A DNA stretch of 64,000 nucleotides, taken from DAISKN01 sp963716925. Its GTDB lineage: Bacteria; Acidobacteriota; Vicinamibacteria; Marinacidobacterales; SMYC01. The position numbers and the translations under genes are program-made. Where the stretch lies: the NCBI GenBank assembly GCA_963716925.1, contig CAVQUX010000033.1:372001-436000 (forward strand), written 5' to 3'. The notes beneath the pieces are model-generated. The model saw only the letters and a program-made list of their open reading frames with translations. It was not told the origin of the DNA and did no database searches. How positions within the stretch are numbered: the first letter of the stretch is position 1; each line of letters begins with the position of its first letter. Shown here one piece after another: positions 34,175 to 43,309 of this stretch.

Positions 34175-35319
34175 GCTCTCGCGACCTCGCGGTAGAGCTC
34201 CTCGTACGACTCGACCATCGTTCGCAGAGAAAGCCTCGTCTCCACCAGGCGTCGCGCCCCGTCCGCGATGCGACGTGGAAAGGAGGGGCCGCGCATGCTC
34301 TCTGCCAACGCCAGGGGATCGTCCACGAACAATACCGTCTCCTCGTCGAACATCGGGACCTCGGCGGCGAGGTCTCGGGTGATGGCACAGGGAAGTCCGG
34401 CCGCCATGGCTTCCAGGATCGCGAGAGGAAGGCCTTCGTATTCCGCGACGTGCAGCAGGAGATCGCCCGCGGACAGGAACGGCAGCGTGTCGCTCTGCCA
34501 GCCGACGCAGGAAATCACGGACTCCAGGCCTCGTCGCCTGATCCAATCCCTCCACCGCGATGCGAGGTCGCCGTCGCCGACCCAGACGAACTTCGCGGCC
34601 CCCAGATGTCGATGCAGCTCCTCCGCGGCTTCGAGGAACTGAAAGGGGCGCTTTTGCTCGACCAGCCGACCCACGCCGAGGACGAGAACGTTGCGCTCGG
34701 TGAGCCCCAACTCGTCTCGTTTTGCCTTTCGTAAACGAGCCACCATGGACTGGTCGGCGAGCGGAACGCCGTTGAAGATGGTCCGGGTGCTCGCCTTCCC
34801 GTCGAGAAATGCCATAAGGCCGCTCCGGCGCTGCTCCTGGACGGCGACGAGGACCCCTCGGTACGCCCCGAGCGCATCGCGGGAGATCGAGTCCCGGAGC
34901 CAGGGGAGCTTCCCTCGGAGGTAGCGCGCGGTCTGCGTGATGTGAATGGTGCAGACGTTCGGCACGCCGCACAGGGTAAGGGCCCGGAGAAGGTCGAGTC
35001 CGTCCTCGAGGTTCTGTTTGTTGAGATGTACGACGTCCGGAGAGAGCGCCGCCCACTCGCGGGCTACACCGCGGGAGAATCCCCGGTTGAAACAGGTCGA
35101 AAGCGAGCGCGTCTTGCGGTCGTAGGTGTTGCGGTACTCCGCCCGGATCACCCGCGCGAAGGAAGCGCACCTCGCCGAGAGCTCGTCCATCCGCGGGTGG
35201 GCGGGAATCCACATCAGGACTTCGTGCCCGCGGTCCGTGAGTCCCCGGCCGAGGTAATCAAGGAATATCTCGCCCCCCCCCCGCGACCCCGAGCCGCTGC
35301 TGACGAGGAGAATCCTCAT
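34171..35319 (-). CDS. Family 4 glycosyltransferase with G10 tract near its start
   Basis: 382-residue GT-B enzyme from ATG 35319, overlapping the previous stop by 4 bases. GT4 motifs: VLVLGVGRLVEQKRPFQFLE, GDLLLHVAEYEGLPLAILEA (E-x7-E), MAAGLPCAITRDL. Codons 13-16 contain an uninterrupted run of ten G on the coding strand (SRGGGEIF). A slip of one base there would stop translation early, so the gene could be phase-variable. In this assembly the frame is intact. Confidence 0.88.
   Translation of the reverse strand: MRILLVSSGSGSRGGGEIFLDYLGRGLTDRGHEVLMWIPAHPRMDELSARCASFARVIRAEYRNTYDRKTRSLSTCFNRGFSRGVAREWAALSPDVVHLNKQNLEDGLDLLRALTLCGVPNVCTIHITQTARYLRGKLPWLRDSISRDALGAYRGVLVAVQEQRRSGLMAFLDGKASTRTIFNGVPLADQSMVARLRKAKRDELGLTERNVLVLGVGRLVEQKRPFQFLEAAEELHRHLGAAKFVWVGDGDLASRWRDWIRRRGLESVISCVGWQSDTLPFLSAGDLLLHVAEYEGLPLAILEAMAAGLPCAITRDLAAEVPMFDEETVLFVDDPLALAESMRGPSFPRRIADGARRLVETRLSLRTMVESYEELYREVARA
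35273..35282 (-). repeat. Homopolymer C10 (G10 in coding strand)
   Basis: Ten consecutive C on the plus strand inside codons 13-16 of the glycosyltransferase gene. Homopolymer tracts of this length near the 5' end of surface-glycan genes are classic slipped-strand phase-variation sites in other bacteria. I noticed no other homopolymer run this long in the window. Confidence 0.8.
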
Positions 35320-36410
35320 CTTCCATTCGCGAGGCTGTCGAAGACCCGCGCCCATTTTTCCGCGCCCGCTTCGGGAGTGAGGGTCACGGCTTTGCGGCGG
35401 GAGGCCTCTCCCATTGACCGCGCCGTCACCGGGCTGGACGCGAGCGATTCCATGCATCGCTGCAAGCCTTCCACGTCGCCCGCACGAAATTGGAACCCGT
35501 TCACGTCGTTCTCGACCAGGTCCAGGCCCGCGCCCACGGCGTCCGAAACGATCACCGGCAAACCAGCGCCCAGGGCCTGATTGACGACCACGCCCCAGCC
35601 GTCGTGACGGCTGGGCAGAACGAAGACATCGGATGTCGAGAAGTAGTCCGGCAGCCGCTCAGGCGGCTGGAAGCCCTCGTAGCGGATTCGCGCCCTCGCC
35701 TCCGGACCCACCTCGGCGAGGAACTGCGCCAGGCTCGCCTCGCGGCCCACGAGCCGCAGGTCCACGTCGAGCCCCTTCGCCACCAGGCGATCGAACGCGG
35801 CCAGCAGGAGGTCCACGCCCTTGCGCCGAATCATCTGTCCACAGAAGAGAAAGGTGACCGAAGCTCGCACGTCACGCCGAGGAGAACGAAGAAATCCGGC
35901 CAGGTCGCAATGGTACGGGATGCAGAAGTGGCGCGTGCGCGGGAACCGCTTCTGGTAGTCGGCTTCCGCCGCGCGGCCGACGCCCACGATCGCGGCGGCA
36001 CCCGCCAGCGGCGCGGCAAGCCGGCGCTGGATGAATTCCCCGACCTGTCCGTTCTGCTTACGAAGTCGTTCGCCCCAGAAGAGCCAGCGGTTCCCCGAGA
36101 GGCCCCTCCGCATCAACCACTGGCCCGTAAACGATGTGAACGTGCTGAGAACCACGACGTCGTAACTCCCGGGATCGGGGAGCGACCAGTTGAAGTGAAA
36201 ACGCACGCGGGAGAGCGGCACCCAGAATCCGGGCAGTATTCGCTCGAACGGCCGAAGCGGCGCCTCCGGCCAGGGAGAGTCGGGCGACGCGGCCTCCATA
36301 TAGAGCACGCTGAGATCGACATCGTCGCGCGCGGCGAGCGCCGCGAATAGATCTCTCTGATAAGGCGACGGGACTATCGTGATGAACAGAGCGCGATGCG
36401 GATGGGTCAT
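35316..36410 (-). CDS. Family 4 glycosyltransferase
   Basis: 364-residue GT-B enzyme. N terminus ALFITIVPSPYQRDLFAALA (a pattern typical of GT4 proteins acting on polysaccharide repeat units). C-terminal donor domain: TFLFCGQMIRRKGVDLLLAA, STSDVFVLPSRHDGWGVVVN (acidic E-x7-E position partly replaced by DGWGVVVNQA) and GAGLPVIVSDAVGAGLDLVE. Coupled to neighbours by 4-base overlaps on both sides. Specificity unknown. Confidence 0.87.
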   Translation of the reverse strand: MTHPHRALFITIVPSPYQRDLFAALAARDDVDLSVLYMEAASPDSPWPEAPLRPFERILPGFWVPLSRVRFHFNWSLPDPGSYDVVVLSTFTSFTGQWLMRRGLSGNRWLFWGERLRKQNGQVGEFIQRRLAAPLAGAAAIVGVGRAAEADYQKRFPRTRHFCIPYHCDLAGFLRSPRRDVRASVTFLFCGQMIRRKGVDLLLAAFDRLVAKGLDVDLRLVGREASLAQFLAEVGPEARARIRYEGFQPPERLPDYFSTSDVFVLPSRHDGWGVVVNQALGAGLPVIVSDAVGAGLDLVENDVNGFQFRAGDVEGLQRCMESLASSPVTARSMGEASRRKAVTLTPEAGAEKWARVFDSLANGR

Positions 36411-37858
36411 CTATGCTGAAGCGCCCGCGACAGCACTACCTTGCGAGTCGGCCGCCTGCCTCTGGCCAGGCTCCCCAGGACCACGACCGCCAGCACCGGA
36501 AGCGCGGCCACCGGCAGCATGTAGAGACTTCGCATCGTGATGGTTACGGCGAAGAATCCCGATCCGTACAAGAGGATTCCAAAATCGGAATGAATCGAGA
36601 ACGCTTTTCTCGTCCAATAGCTGGCGAGCCATCCCAGCAAGAGGCCGGCGACTACGGAACCGAACAGACCTGAAGACATGTAGGCTTCGCCGATGAAAGT
36701 GGCGGAAATCGTCGTCCGGGGAGAGGCATCGAGATACAAGTTGGGGCTGACGTTCGCTCCGTCGGGCTTACCCGGCCATACCGCCCGGGGCACGACCCGT
36801 ACGGCGAGCCACGCCGGCACTTCCCATCCCAGGTACGGGTACTCATCGGGAAATGCGGTCACGAGCCCCGATATCGAGAGAAGGTTGTAGTCCACGAAGA
36901 ATTCCTGCGGTCCCTGGTCATAGCGCGCCGCTCCCGCTCTCAGGTACTCCCGAAGTCCAATCGTTCGGAACTCGACGCCGTAAATGGTGGCGGCGACCAG
37001 AATCGCGGCGGCAACCGCTCCCAGTTGCAGGATCTGCTTCAGCGAGCAGGACGCCGCGTAATAGTAAGCGACGAGGAAAGTAATCAGGTAGATCCCGATG
37101 ATGCTGCGGGTGCCCGTGGTGAACCCATAGAAGAGCGTGAGCAACAGAGCGGAGAACACCAGCAAAACGCTCACACGACGGTAGAGATGACGGCGGCCCA
37201 GGATGATGCCCGCCAGGGGCGGCACGAGGTAGATCGTCGCGCCCAACTCGTACAGCAGCGTTTGTGCGTCCCCGAACTGGCCCCGCGCCCAGGGCTCGCT
37301 GAATCTCGGTCCCATGAAATGCCAGATCATCAATGCAGGGTCGAAGTCCACGGAAGCCAGCATGTACAGGTAACCCGTCGCGAAGCATAGCCAGAACAGC
37401 ACCACGAGCGAGGGCTTGGGGAGCTGTTTGTCCGCGAGAGTCCATGGCCTGAGGCGGCGTGTGACCAGGTGCCGCCCGACGGCCATCGCCGCGAAGCTCC
37501 AGAGAACGACCTCGATTCCCAGGCTGACGTTCGCATTCCGGGTGAGCGTGTCGAAGTCCGGCTGGGGAAAGAGGAACTCGACGAAGATCAGGTAGTACAG
37601 GGCACTCATCGATACCAGGTCCGCGCGAAGCAGATTGCCCCAACTGCGCTTGATCTCGACTACCGCGAACCCCGCCAGGCTGAGACCAGCTCCGATGGCG
37701 GCATACCGAGCGGCCGATGAGGGCGTGTCGCCATAGAACGTGAGCCCCGTCGCTAGCAGTCCCGCGAGGAAGAAAACCGTGGCCACCCAGCTCGCGGGGG
37801 ACGGCGCCTTCATGGGCTCGTTGCGAACCGATGGAGAACGTTTAGAGAAGCCGCCCAT
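36407..37858 (-). CDS. Wzy-like polysaccharide repeat-unit polymerase
   Basis: 483-residue integral membrane protein with about a dozen hydrophobic segments (for example WVATVFFLAGLLATGLTFYG, VSVLLVFSALLLTLFYGF, IYLITFLVAYYYAASC). The motif FTTGTRSIIGIYLI in a loop and VPRAVWPGKPDGANVSP later are typical of O-antigen polymerase / oligosaccharide repeat-unit polymerase proteins (Wzy/EpsG/WbnH type), whose sequences diverge widely. It would join lipid-linked repeat units on the periplasmic side. No Wzx flippase is found in the window to deliver them. Overlaps the next gene by 4 bases. ATG at codon 16 is an alternative start. Confidence 0.8.
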   Translation of the reverse strand: MGGFSKRSPSVRNEPMKAPSPASWVATVFFLAGLLATGLTFYGDTPSSAARYAAIGAGLSLAGFAVVEIKRSWGNLLRADLVSMSALYYLIFVEFLFPQPDFDTLTRNANVSLGIEVVLWSFAAMAVGRHLVTRRLRPWTLADKQLPKPSLVVLFWLCFATGYLYMLASVDFDPALMIWHFMGPRFSEPWARGQFGDAQTLLYELGATIYLVPPLAGIILGRRHLYRRVSVLLVFSALLLTLFYGFTTGTRSIIGIYLITFLVAYYYAASCSLKQILQLGAVAAAILVAATIYGVEFRTIGLREYLRAGAARYDQGPQEFFVDYNLLSISGLVTAFPDEYPYLGWEVPAWLAVRVVPRAVWPGKPDGANVSPNLYLDASPRTTISATFIGEAYMSSGLFGSVVAGLLLGWLASYWTRKAFSIHSDFGILLYGSGFFAVTITMRSLYMLPVAALPVLAVVVLGSLARGRRPTRKVVLSRALQHR

Positions 37859-37863
37859 GGGTC

Positions 37864-39096
37864 TCAGGAATCCAGTCCGATCTCATTCAGGATAACCTGC
37901 AACCGCCCTGCAAGCACCTCCACCGAGAATCGCTTGGCGGTCTCGAGCGCCGCCGCCGACATCGAGCCGAGCCGTTTCTCGTCGAACGCCACATCGTGGA
38001 TCGCGCTCGCGAGAGCCTGGGGATCCCGCGCGGGCACGATGAGACCGTTCACTCCGTCCTCCACGACCTCTCCGCAGTTCTTCGTCGCGATCACCGGAAG
38101 GCCGTGCGCCATGGCCTCCAGCTGAGTCACCCCGAATCCATCGGAGAGCGTTGGAAAGACGAACAGATCCGCCGATCGATAGAGCGACGATACCCGGTCG
38201 CGCGTGATGGGGCCGATGAAGGACAGATTGGAGGGGGCAGCGCGCACGGCCTCGGCGGAGATTCCGATGGGGCCGGCCACGACGAAACGCAGGCGCTCCG
38301 TCGAAAGGAGTCGGGCTGCGGCCGTGAGATATTGAATGCCCTTTCGCAGAACGACCTGCCCCAGCCAGAGTATCGTCTTCACGTCCGAGGTGGATTCCGC
38401 GCGGCGGGCAAGTGGGGGAACGTCGTAGGCGAGAGGCAGGACCCGCACGTTCTCCGGAGTGACTCCCTGCTGGATGAGGCCGGTTCGACTCCACTCCGAG
38501 TTCACGATCACCATCGAGGCCCGTTTCCACTCCGCGGCCAGACGGTCGAAGTAGACGTCCGGGATGCGGCCCGGCGTCGACACCCAGTCCGGCCACGACG
38601 CTTCCTCGCGCCGTACGATCTCCTCCTCCATTCGGGCGGGGTCTATCTGATCCACGATCGTGGGAACGCCACGATCGGCCAGGAACTCCAATGCCTCGAG
38701 CGCACCCGTCGTATAGGAGAAGAAGGCGGAAGGAATCCTGGAAGCTCGGGCGCGCCGAGCCAGGTAGTGACGGGTGTCGTAAGCGAATCGCTCACCCACG
38801 CGGAGATACTCGAGGGACTTCTCCTCTATCGTCCGCGGCCTCCTCCACAGCTCTTCGGCCGCCCGCAAGAGAGCGGACCCGGCAAACGCGACCACCCGTT
38901 CGTCGGGAATCTCGGGGTGCCATCGCGTCCCGAAACGCCTGGCGGCGGCGACGGCGGGCGACCGGTTGCGCCACCGCGGCGACGTCCACAGGTCCGTGAG
39001 GAGCGTGTCCAGGAGCTCCAATTTCGAGAGCGCGCGCGGGACCGCGTAATGCTCGCGGGCGCCCAGCTGCGAGCAGACGACGGAGTGACGGTTCAC
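37864..39096 (-). CDS. Family 4 glycosyltransferase
   Basis: 410-residue GT-B enzyme. I place the start at GTG 39096 (VNRHSVVCSQLGAREHYAVP), 19 bases after the acyltransferase stop; the open frame extends further upstream but that part overlaps the acyltransferase gene. Motifs: TILWLGQVVLRKGIQYLTAA, RSADLFVFPTLSDGFGVTQL (E-x7-E follows in QLEAMAHG) and HGLPVIATKNCGEVVEDGVN. N-terminal region with HYAVPRALSKLELLDTLLTD resembles a group of GT4 enzymes in exopolysaccharide loci. Specificity unknown. Confidence 0.87.
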   Translation of the reverse strand: MNRHSVVCSQLGAREHYAVPRALSKLELLDTLLTDLWTSPRWRNRSPAVAAARRFGTRWHPEIPDERVVAFAGSALLRAAEELWRRPRTIEEKSLEYLRVGERFAYDTRHYLARRARASRIPSAFFSYTTGALEALEFLADRGVPTIVDQIDPARMEEEIVRREEASWPDWVSTPGRIPDVYFDRLAAEWKRASMVIVNSEWSRTGLIQQGVTPENVRVLPLAYDVPPLARRAESTSDVKTILWLGQVVLRKGIQYLTAAARLLSTERLRFVVAGPIGISAEAVRAAPSNLSFIGPITRDRVSSLYRSADLFVFPTLSDGFGVTQLEAMAHGLPVIATKNCGEVVEDGVNGLIVPARDPQALASAIHDVAFDEKRLGSMSAAALETAKRFSVEVLAGRLQVILNEIGLDS

Positions 39097-39115
39097 CGAG
39101 CCCGGTCTCGCGCCG

Positions 39116-39682
39116 TCACCGCGCCTCGCCCCTGGTTCCGATCCGGACGGCGGGTACGCCGGCGACGATCGCTCCGGCCTCGACGCTCCTGGTGACCACC
39201 GCGCCTGCACCGACGACGGCGCGATCTCCGACTTCCACGCCCGAGAGAATGATGGCCCTCGCCCCGATCCAGCAGTCGCTTCCGATCCGCACGGCCGCCG
39301 CTTCGAGGGGCGCATCGCGGATTCGCTCTCCCGACCGGATTCCGTGGTTCGAATCGGTCACGTATACTCCCGGCCCGAACATGTTGTCGTCGCCAATCGA
39401 GATCAGATCGCTCGCGTCCAGCATGACGTCGCGGTTGAAGTAGTTCCGGTCGCCGATCTGGATGACGAGCTCGCCCGGGGCGTCGGACGGCCACAGCCAG
39501 CAGCCTTCGGTGAGAGCATTGCCTTCGCCGACGCGGATGCGCGCAGGTCGGCGTACACGGACCCCCTCGATGCGACATTTACCGCCGATCTTCATTCCGA
39601 GCGTCCGCAGATACAGGATCCGGAATCGACTCGCCACGCCGTACGGCCACCGAAGCAGCATCTCGTCCAGGGCGGGAATCAT
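39116..39682 (-). CDS. WcaF/WcaB-type left-handed beta-helix acyltransferase
   Basis: 188-residue hexapeptide-repeat acyltransferase, probably O-acetylating a sugar with acetyl-CoA. The left-handed beta-helix is built from repeats such as IGDRNYFNRDVMLDASDLIS and IGDDNMFGPGVYVTDSNHGI, where the His of SNHG is the usual catalytic residue, then IGSDCWIGARAIILSGVEVG and DRAVVGAGAVVTRSVEAGAI with VAGVPAVRIG. This is the standard maltose/galactoside-acetyltransferase C-terminal pattern. Contributes a non-sugar decoration to the glycan. Confidence 0.9.
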   Translation of the reverse strand: MIPALDEMLLRWPYGVASRFRILYLRTLGMKIGGKCRIEGVRVRRPARIRVGEGNALTEGCWLWPSDAPGELVIQIGDRNYFNRDVMLDASDLISIGDDNMFGPGVYVTDSNHGIRSGERIRDAPLEAAAVRIGSDCWIGARAIILSGVEVGDRAVVGAGAVVTRSVEAGAIVAGVPAVRIGTRGEAR

Positions 39683-39731
39683 GAGTGCCTCGATTCGATA
39701 TCTCGCCCGACGGAACGCCCCATCGAGAGGA

Positions 39732-40667
39732 TCACGCCGCCTCCTGCCAAAGACCCCTTCGACCCCGCCATCTCCGGGCGCCCGCTCGTACTGGAAATCC
39801 GAGCAGGTACTTCCACCGTCCGAGACGCAGATGCCATCTCAGGGTGGAGCGGTAGAGATCCCAGGCGTCGCGGGAGCTGCCTTCCGTGAGGCAGTCGAGC
39901 GACACGGGGCGCACGTGGCGCGTGACGATTGTCCTCCGCTCGAGGGCGCGGGAGGTCCCGCCCGGATACGTCCCGATGCGCTCGCTTTCGATCAGGTGAC
40001 GCACGCCGGCGATCGTCTTCGACAGGTCCCTCATGACGCTCGCCGCATGCTCCCGGTATCCGAACGTGAACGGCGAAAGGACCTGCAGGAAGCGGGGGGC
40101 GTCCCCGAGCTTCAGCGCCAGGTCGGCGTCCTCGCCGTTCATGTTTTTTTCCGAGAACCCGCCCGCCGCCCGAAGGAAGTCGGCACGGATGACGAAGGAG
40201 GAGACGCCCCACCACCGCCACTCATCGCCGGAAGCGAGATAGTCGGCGAACTCGCAGCCGGCCGATGCTTCCCGACCGAGACCCCGAAGCCTCTCGACGT
40301 TCTCGAATCGGAAAGGCTTCCCCGCGATGAAAGCGGGAGCTCCGTGATCCGCGGCCAGAGCCGCGTAGGTCTCGAGCGTCCAGGGGAACCACAGGTCGTC
40401 GCTGTCCAGAAACGCGACGTACCTGCCCCGCGCCCTTTCCAGGCCGCGATTTCTCGCCGCTCCCGGACCGAGATTCCGTTGGGTCAGGAGCTGGATCCTG
40501 TCCCCGAGCGACTTCAGATACTCGGCCGTACCATCGCTCGACCCGTCGTCCACCACGATGACCTCGAAGCGGGTGAACGTCTGGTCCCGGATGGAGTCGA
40601 GCGCGGCCGTCAGGAGCTCCCGGCGGTTGAACGTTGGAACGACGACGGAGAACAGGGGCTCGCTCAT
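39732..40667 (-). CDS. Family 2 glycosyltransferase
   Basis: 311-residue GT-A enzyme from ATG 40667, overlapping the sulfotransferase stop (ATGA). Seen: FSVVVPTFNRRELLTAALDS, VIVVDDGSSDGTAEYLKSLG (nucleotide-binding Asp), GPGAARNRGLERARGRYVAF and LDSDDLW (the DxD metal site). Acts in the cytoplasm on the growing repeat unit; sugar unknown. The 49-base gap to the acyltransferase gene shows nothing notable. Confidence 0.88.
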   Translation of the reverse strand: MSEPLFSVVVPTFNRRELLTAALDSIRDQTFTRFEVIVVDDGSSDGTAEYLKSLGDRIQLLTQRNLGPGAARNRGLERARGRYVAFLDSDDLWFPWTLETYAALAADHGAPAFIAGKPFRFENVERLRGLGREASAGCEFADYLASGDEWRWWGVSSFVIRADFLRAAGGFSEKNMNGEDADLALKLGDAPRFLQVLSPFTFGYREHAASVMRDLSKTIAGVRHLIESERIGTYPGGTSRALERRTIVTRHVRPVSLDCLTEGSSRDAWDLYRSTLRWHLRLGRWKYLLGFPVRAGARRWRGRRGLWQEAA

Positions 40668-41488
40668 TCGAACCGCCAGAAGTTCGGCCGGCCGCAGAAC
40701 GCGAGCAGCGCGTCCGCATCCGGCTTCACCTGCGCGACCACCTCGCGGCGCAGACCGTCGGGCCATTCAGGCCGCTTCGCCAGAGGCTTGCGGAACATCG
40801 GCATGATTCGACGCGCCACGCCGGGCGCGAGACTCTTGAGCCGGCGGGCGAGCGGGACGCGCTGCAGCCTCCGGATCAAAGTCCCGTCGACTCGCTTCTG
40901 GGCCGACACATGCGCCGCCGGAAAGCGGTCCTGCTCGCCGAGCCCGGGATCCACTCCCAGGAACTCGTAGCACCGCCTCATCACCTCCGCGGGACGCTCC
41001 ACGAAGTCCTCGAAGAGCAAAATCAGGATCCGATCGTCGGGGTAGAAACGGCGGTAGGCATCGATCTGTCTCCAGTAGAGACTGGTATCGACGAGGTGCG
41101 GCCACTTCTCGAGGGCCTCGGCGAGCGGCGGCATCGCCGGGACCTCCGCCGCCGTGTGCAGCCAGTGGGACAGGATGCGAGCCAGCGGGTGGCGCACGAT
41201 GTACAGGAGCTTCGCGTCAGGCAGATGCGCGGCAACGCGCTCCGCGGACCGCGGGAACAGCAGGAGCTTGGTGTAGCTGGTGCTTCCCTCCCCGATTGCC
41301 ATTCGGCCGCCGGCACCGGCGAACATCGATTCGTACCATGGCCAACCTCGGGCGAAGATCTCGTCCTTGCAGAAGAACTCCGGCTCCTTGGGACTGCTCA
41401 CGAACACCTGAGGGTGCCGGCCCAGGGCGTCGAACAGGCTCGTGGTCGCGCATTTCATCGCGCCGATGACGAGAAAGTTCGGCTTCAT
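40664..41488 (-). CDS. Carbohydrate sulfotransferase (PAPS-dependent)
   Basis: 274-residue sulfotransferase that would transfer sulfate from PAPS to a sugar hydroxyl. The 5'-phosphosulfate loop is FLVIGAMKCATTSLFDALGR; the 3'-phosphate-binding segment is LLYIVRHPLARILSHWLHTA (Arg...Ser). PKEPEFFCKDEIF and the later LFEDFVERPAEVMRRCYEFL are typical of bacterial heparan-sulfotransferase-like enzymes. Coupled by ATGA overlaps to glycosyltransferases on both sides. It is one of two sulfotransferases in the locus, suggesting a sulfated polysaccharide. Confidence 0.9.
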   Translation of the reverse strand: MKPNFLVIGAMKCATTSLFDALGRHPQVFVSSPKEPEFFCKDEIFARGWPWYESMFAGAGGRMAIGEGSTSYTKLLLFPRSAERVAAHLPDAKLLYIVRHPLARILSHWLHTAAEVPAMPPLAEALEKWPHLVDTSLYWRQIDAYRRFYPDDRILILLFEDFVERPAEVMRRCYEFLGVDPGLGEQDRFPAAHVSAQKRVDGTLIRRLQRVPLARRLKSLAPGVARRIMPMFRKPLAKRPEWPDGLRREVVAQVKPDADALLAFCGRPNFWRFE

Positions 41489-42456
41489 CGCTGCCAGGCG
41501 GCGTCCGGCTCCGCCGGAGGTCGGCGCATCCACCGGGCCAGCCGCTCGGTATTGCGAAACCCCAGGAGCCGGAGCGCCATCCGGTACCGGGGTGGCGCCG
41601 CCGCGGTATCGTCCGGAACGAACTCCGGCTCCGTCTCGTAGATCCGGGCCACGATACCGCGGGCGAAGTCCTCGTCGATACGCCACCCGCTGCGAGCGAT
41701 CTCGAACCGCGCGAGATTGACCCCGTGCTGCCGTGCGGGCGTGAGCTCGCCTCGACTGCGCAGAAAATCCTCCGCTCCCTGCTCTATCGCAAGGCGGCGG
41801 CGATGAACCTCGGGCACATCCCGCCGGCATACCGTCTTCTCGCTCCACTGACGATAAACCGCGCCGGCGCCGCTGCAATAGGTGAAGCGCTTGTCGGCCG
41901 TCAACAATCTGAGGTAGAGCTCGTGCTCCTGGCAGCAAGGCTGGTCCACCTTCCAGCCGCCCACGTCGACGACCGCCTGCTTCCGCCAGAGGCACCCGCC
42001 GGTCTGCGGCAGATACCAGCGAGCCAGAAGGATCCAGGGATCGTGCGGCTCCGGAATCGGGAGCTCCTCACGACGAGATCCCTTTTCCGTCCAGTATTCC
42101 ATGACGACCGGCCCGAAGACGAGGTCGGTGGACGGATGCTCCGCGAGGCACTCGACCTGCCGCTCCACCTTCTCAGGAAGCAGGTAGTCGTCCGCATCCA
42201 GGTACTGGAGCCAATCGCCGCGCGCCAACTCCAGCAATCGGTTGCGCGCGGCGTTGGCGCCACGATTCGGTCCGCTCTCCCAGCGGATTCGATCGCCGAA
42301 GCTTCGAATGACCTCGAGACTGCGGTCGGAAGACCCGTCGTCGACGACGAGGACCTCCTTCTCCGCCCACGACTGAGCGAGCGCGCTCCCGATCGCTTGG
42401 GCCACCCAACGCTCACCGTTGTGGCAGGGAATCAAGATGGAAACGAACGTTCGCAT
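41485..42456 (-). CDS. Family 2 glycosyltransferase
   Basis: 323-residue GT-A enzyme: FVSILIPCHNGERWVAQAIG, EVLVVDDGSSDRSLEVIRSF, GANAARNRLLELARGDWLQY then LDADDYLLP (DxD). The C-terminal half is hydrophilic with several His/Cys (TGGCLWRKQAVVDVGGW, CCQEHELYLRL). Specificity unknown. The 142-base gap upstream to the methyltransferase gene holds no gene I can recognise. Confidence 0.88.
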   Translation of the reverse strand: MRTFVSILIPCHNGERWVAQAIGSALAQSWAEKEVLVVDDGSSDRSLEVIRSFGDRIRWESGPNRGANAARNRLLELARGDWLQYLDADDYLLPEKVERQVECLAEHPSTDLVFGPVVMEYWTEKGSRREELPIPEPHDPWILLARWYLPQTGGCLWRKQAVVDVGGWKVDQPCCQEHELYLRLLTADKRFTYCSGAGAVYRQWSEKTVCRRDVPEVHRRRLAIEQGAEDFLRSRGELTPARQHGVNLARFEIARSGWRIDEDFARGIVARIYETEPEFVPDDTAAAPPRYRMALRLLGFRNTERLARWMRRPPAEPDAAWQR

Positions 42457-42598
42457 CGGCCTATTGGCGCACCACTCCCGGTGGACCTGGATTCACCTCT
42501 ATCGATCTCCGATGTTCGAGACCCGGATATGAACAAGAATAAGAAATCTCGCGGTGATCAAGCAACGACGCCGGGGGGATGCGGTCAGCGTCGATCGC

Positions 42599-43309
42599 TC
42601 ACCGAGGCTTGACACACTCGAACACCAGCGTATTACACAGGGCGTCGGCTCCGGCAGGGAGGATTCGCAGGAGCGGGCCGAGCGCCAGCATCAGCTTTCC
42701 AAACGGAGTTCGGACCCCGGTCGTCAACACTCCCCGGTAGCGCTCGAGCCGCAAACCCTGGCGCTCCGCCATTTCCGCAATACCGCTCGGCGACCAGAGG
42801 CTCACGTGGTCCGCGTTCTCTCTGCTCCGGCCCAGGAGGGCGTCGCGGATCCGGGATAGATAGTACGCGTTGGGCGTGGTCAGTACCAGACGACCGTCAG
42901 GGTTCAGGTTCCGCTGTCCCAGGCGAAAGAGGGCCTCAGGGGATCCGAGATGCTCGATGACCTCGCCCGCCACGATGACGTCGAACAGCCCCTCGATCCC
43001 TTCCCGGGTGATGTCGCAGACCCGCGCGTCGAATCCGTCCCGCTTCAGGGCCTCGATCCCTTCTTCCAGACGGTCCACGCCCAGGCTCTCCGCCGCGACG
43101 CCGGCCAGCTGACGATGGAGATGCTGTCCGCTGTCGGCGAAGTGGTCCACGACGCCCACGTCCAGGAGTTTCCTGCCGCGCACGAGCTCGCAAAGGTACG
43201 CGGTGCGGTCCTTCACCGGCTCCGTCCGAGCCGCGCGAACGTCCCGCTCGCGCCGGGCGATGACCTCGGCCGCGTTGGGATCGCGAGAGATCTCATGCCA
43301 TCGCGGCAA
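42599..43309 (-). CDS. Class I SAM-dependent methyltransferase
   Basis: 236-residue methyltransferase with a slightly degenerate SAM-binding motif I (GRKLLDVGVVDHFAD), motif II-like GVDRLEEGIEAL, and FDVIVAGEVIEHLGSPEALF, the acidic loop typical of UbiG/Methyltransf_11-type enzymes. NPDGRLVLTTPNAYYLSRI follows. In this locus it may O-methylate a sugar. It begins the minus-strand polysaccharide run; the region upstream (43310-43711) is a divergent promoter region. Confidence 0.85.
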   Translation of the reverse strand: MPRWHEISRDPNAAEVIARRERDVRAARTEPVKDRTAYLCELVRGRKLLDVGVVDHFADSGQHLHRQLAGVAAESLGVDRLEEGIEALKRDGFDARVCDITREGIEGLFDVIVAGEVIEHLGSPEALFRLGQRNLNPDGRLVLTTPNAYYLSRIRDALLGRSRENADHVSLWSPSGIAEMAERQGLRLERYRGVLTTGVRTPFGKLMLALGPLLRILPAGADALCNTLVFECVKPR

